A stretch of 64,000 bases of DNA from Falsiroseomonas selenitidurans (GTDB lineage: Bacteria > Pseudomonadota > Alphaproteobacteria > Acetobacterales > Acetobacteraceae): contig NZ_JAAVNE010000002.1 of assembly GCF_012103215.1 (NCBI RefSeq), positions 1 through 64,000 of the forward strand. The letters run 5' to 3'. Positions 62,598 to 64,000 of this stretch are shown one piece after another. The position numbers were made by a program, and so were the translations under genes. The stretch's first letter is position 1. Each line of letters begins with the position of its first letter. The notes beneath the pieces are model-generated. The model was given only the letters and a program-made list of their open reading frames with translations, was not told where the DNA came from and ran no database searches.

Positions 62598-64000
62598 TCA
62601 GTCCGGCATGCCCGGCATGACATTGAGGTAGCGCGAGGCCTCCGGCGGCAGGGCGCCGCGGTGCAGGGCGGCGGCGCGGGCCAGCACCAGGCGGTCCCAT
62701 TCCGTCATCCGCCCTTCCTCCCGCAGGTGTTCCGTCCAGCTTTCCACCAGCCACAGCTCCACCCAGCGTTCGGGGTGGGCCACGTCCTCGTAGAGTCGCC
62801 AGCCGAGCGCGCCGCTGCGCAGCCTGGCCGCCCGGCAGGCGCCCATGGCGGCGAGGAAGGCGGCGCGGTCGGCGGGGTCGATGTGGTAGCGCACCACCTC
62901 CAGCACCCGGCCGCTTTCCTCGTTCAGCAGCGCGGCCAGGCTCTGCGCCGCCGGCTCCGGCCGCGGCATGGCGGGGGCGTCGGCGGCGGGCGGCGCGGCC
63001 TCGGCCGCCGGCGGCTCGATGGCGAAGCGGCGCACCAGCAGGGCACCGATGGCGCACAGCGCCCCGGACAGGCCCATCGCATAGCCGATGCCGAAGGTCT
63101 CGCCGCCCCAGCCGCCCAGCGCCGCGCCGATGGTCAGCCCGCCGAAGGTGACCAGCTGGTAGATGCCGATGGCGCGCGCCCGGACCCAGGAGGGTACCGA
63201 AAGCTGCGCCGCGGCCTGCAGGGTTGAAGCACCGGCCAGCCAGCCGACGCCGTAGAGCAGCATGGCCCCCATCGCCACCGTCCAATGCTGCGCCTGGCCC
63301 AGCAGCACCAGCGCGGCGCCGGTGAGCAGCCCGGCGGCGGTCACGGTGCGGCCGCGGTCAAGCCGGGCGCGCAGCGTGGGCAGCAGGAAGCCCGCCCCCA
63401 CCGCGCCGATGCCCATCGCCGCCAGCATGATGCCGAACCACTCGGGGCCGAGGCCCAGCTGCTGGCGCACCAGCAGCGGCAGCAGGCCCCACAGCGCCGC
63501 GGCGAAGAGGAAGAAGATGAAGCCGCGCAGCATGATGCCGCGCAGCACCGGGCTGGCGCGGGTGTAGCCCAGCCCGGCGCGGATCGCCGACAGGAAATGC
63601 TCCTTCGGCAGGCTGGCGCGCGGTTCATCCCGCTTCCACAGCAGCAGGGCGACGATGACCGCCAGGAAGGACAGGGCATTGAGCGCGAAGGTCGCCTCCG
63701 CCCCCGCCGCCGCGACGGTGAAGCCGCCGATCGCCGGGCCGACGGTGCGGGCCAGGTTGAAGCCGATGCCGTTCAACACGATGGCGCCCGTCAGGTCCTG
63801 CCGCGGCACCGTCTCCGGCGTCGTCGCCGCCCAGGCGGGGGAGTTCATGGCGGTGCCGACGCCGATGGCGAAGGTCAGCGCCACCAGCCCCCAGGGCCCG
63901 AGGCTGCCGGTCCAGGCCAGGATCGCCAGCAGCGACCCGGCGGCGGCGATCCAGGCCTGGGCGAAGATCAGGTAGCGGCGGCGGTCCACGATATCGGCCA
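62598..64000 (-). CDS. MFS transporter, MFS_3 (EntS-like) family, 5' end missing
   Basis: The last 467 or so residues of a membrane exporter cut by the right edge. The first visible residues ADIVDRRRYLIFAQ are the intracellular loop between helices 2 and 3 of a 12-helix MFS fold, so roughly the first two helices are missing. Text NSPAWAATTPETVPR, GFNLARTVGPAIGG and YGVGWLAGASTLQAA follow MFS_3 proteins. A soluble C-terminal domain of about 110 residues (VVRYHIDPADRAAFLAAMG, WRLYEDVAHPERWVELWLVESW) resembles a dimeric alpha/beta barrel, as in this family. Cargo is unknown. Confidence 0.85.
   Translation of the reverse strand, partial: ADIVDRRRYLIFAQAWIAAAGSLLAILAWTGSLGPWGLVALTFAIGVGTAMNSPAWAATTPETVPRQDLTGAIVLNGIGFNLARTVGPAIGGFTVAAAGAEATFALNALSFLAVIVALLLWKRDEPRASLPKEHFLSAIRAGLGYTRASPVLRGIMLRGFIFFLFAAALWGLLPLLVRQQLGLGPEWFGIMLAAMGIGAVGAGFLLPTLRARLDRGRTVTAAGLLTGAALVLLGQAQHWTVAMGAMLLYGVGWLAGASTLQAAAQLSVPSWVRARAIGIYQLVTFGGLTIGAALGGWGGETFGIGYAMGLSGALCAIGALLVRRFAIEPPAAEAAPPAADAPAMPRPEPAAQSLAALLNEESGRVLEVVRYHIDPADRAAFLAAMGACRAARLRSGALGWRLYEDVAHPERWVELWLVESWTEHLREEGRMTEWDRLVLARAAALHRGALPPEASRYLNVMPGMPD

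Overview
The window is a very GC-rich, densely coded stretch of chromosome from an alphaproteobacterium, most likely a member of the Acetobacteraceae close to Roseomonas. The support is the purC-purS-purQ-purL-bolA-grxD gene order, a complete ccoNOQP-ccoGHIS respiratory cluster, a fused indolepyruvate oxidoreductase, a Bug-type solute receptor and a family-typical codon bias. I assign this by gene content, not by a marker-gene search. I see no insertion sequence, prophage, CRISPR array or origin. The content is mostly core metabolism with a few accessory genes.

Layout. Positions 1-3.8 kb hold two glycosyltransferases (one cut by the edge), a histidine phosphotransfer protein and a LuxO/NtrC-like sigma-54 activator. 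Positions 3.8-10.2 kb hold a small membrane protein, a GNAT acetyltransferase, a divergent kynureninase-like/tryptophan 2,3-dioxygenase pair, a TauE/SafE-like membrane protein and a large RTX calcium-binding protein. Positions 10.2-19.1 kb are the cbb3 oxidase structural and assembly operon, preceded by a perfect FNR/FixK-type palindrome. Positions 19.1-26.9 kb carry amino-acid catabolism: an Lrp/AsnC regulator divergent from a fused indolepyruvate oxidoreductase, an isobutyryl-CoA dehydrogenase-like enzyme, an M20 peptidase and an EF-hand protein. A tRNA-Val(CAC) lies at 27.1 kb.

Positions 27-42 kb hold a DUF3108 protein, gph, glmU-glmS, gabD, gor, a class II DAHP synthase, nicotinate phosphoribosyltransferase, a peroxiredoxin-like/2OG-dioxygenase fusion, a DMT permease, nadE and a coupled acidic protein. 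Positions 42-49.3 kb hold gltX, cysS, a DUF305 protein, trmJ, an alpha/beta hydrolase, a Bug receptor, and rpsD with its own promoter, structured leader and terminator. At 49.4 kb sits a BPSL0067-like cysteine amidase of unusual composition. Positions 49.9-58.3 kb are a minus-strand purine and Fe-S maturation block (purB, NRDE protein, purC, purS, small membrane protein, purQ, purL, bolA, grxD, hydrolase). Positions 58.4-64 kb hold a TerC-like protein, a lipoprotein, parE, dps and an MFS exporter cut by the right edge.

How the genes fit together. The cco block is a self-contained low-oxygen respiration module: structural subunits, copper P-type ATPase, ferredoxin-like assembly protein and small assembly factors, with an oxygen-responsive operator. 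The Lrp-IOR-dehydrogenase and kyn pairs point to use of aromatic and branched amino acids. Two NAD-salvage genes (pncB, nadE) and two cell-wall precursor genes (glmU, glmS) sit among housekeeping genes. The observations most worth following up are the orphan CHAP-like amidase, the cysteine-less peroxiredoxin-dioxygenase fusion, the LuxU/LuxO-like pair, the membrane microprotein inside the pur operon, the extra microprotein at the end of the cco operon, and the rpsD leader with an overlapping upstream frame.
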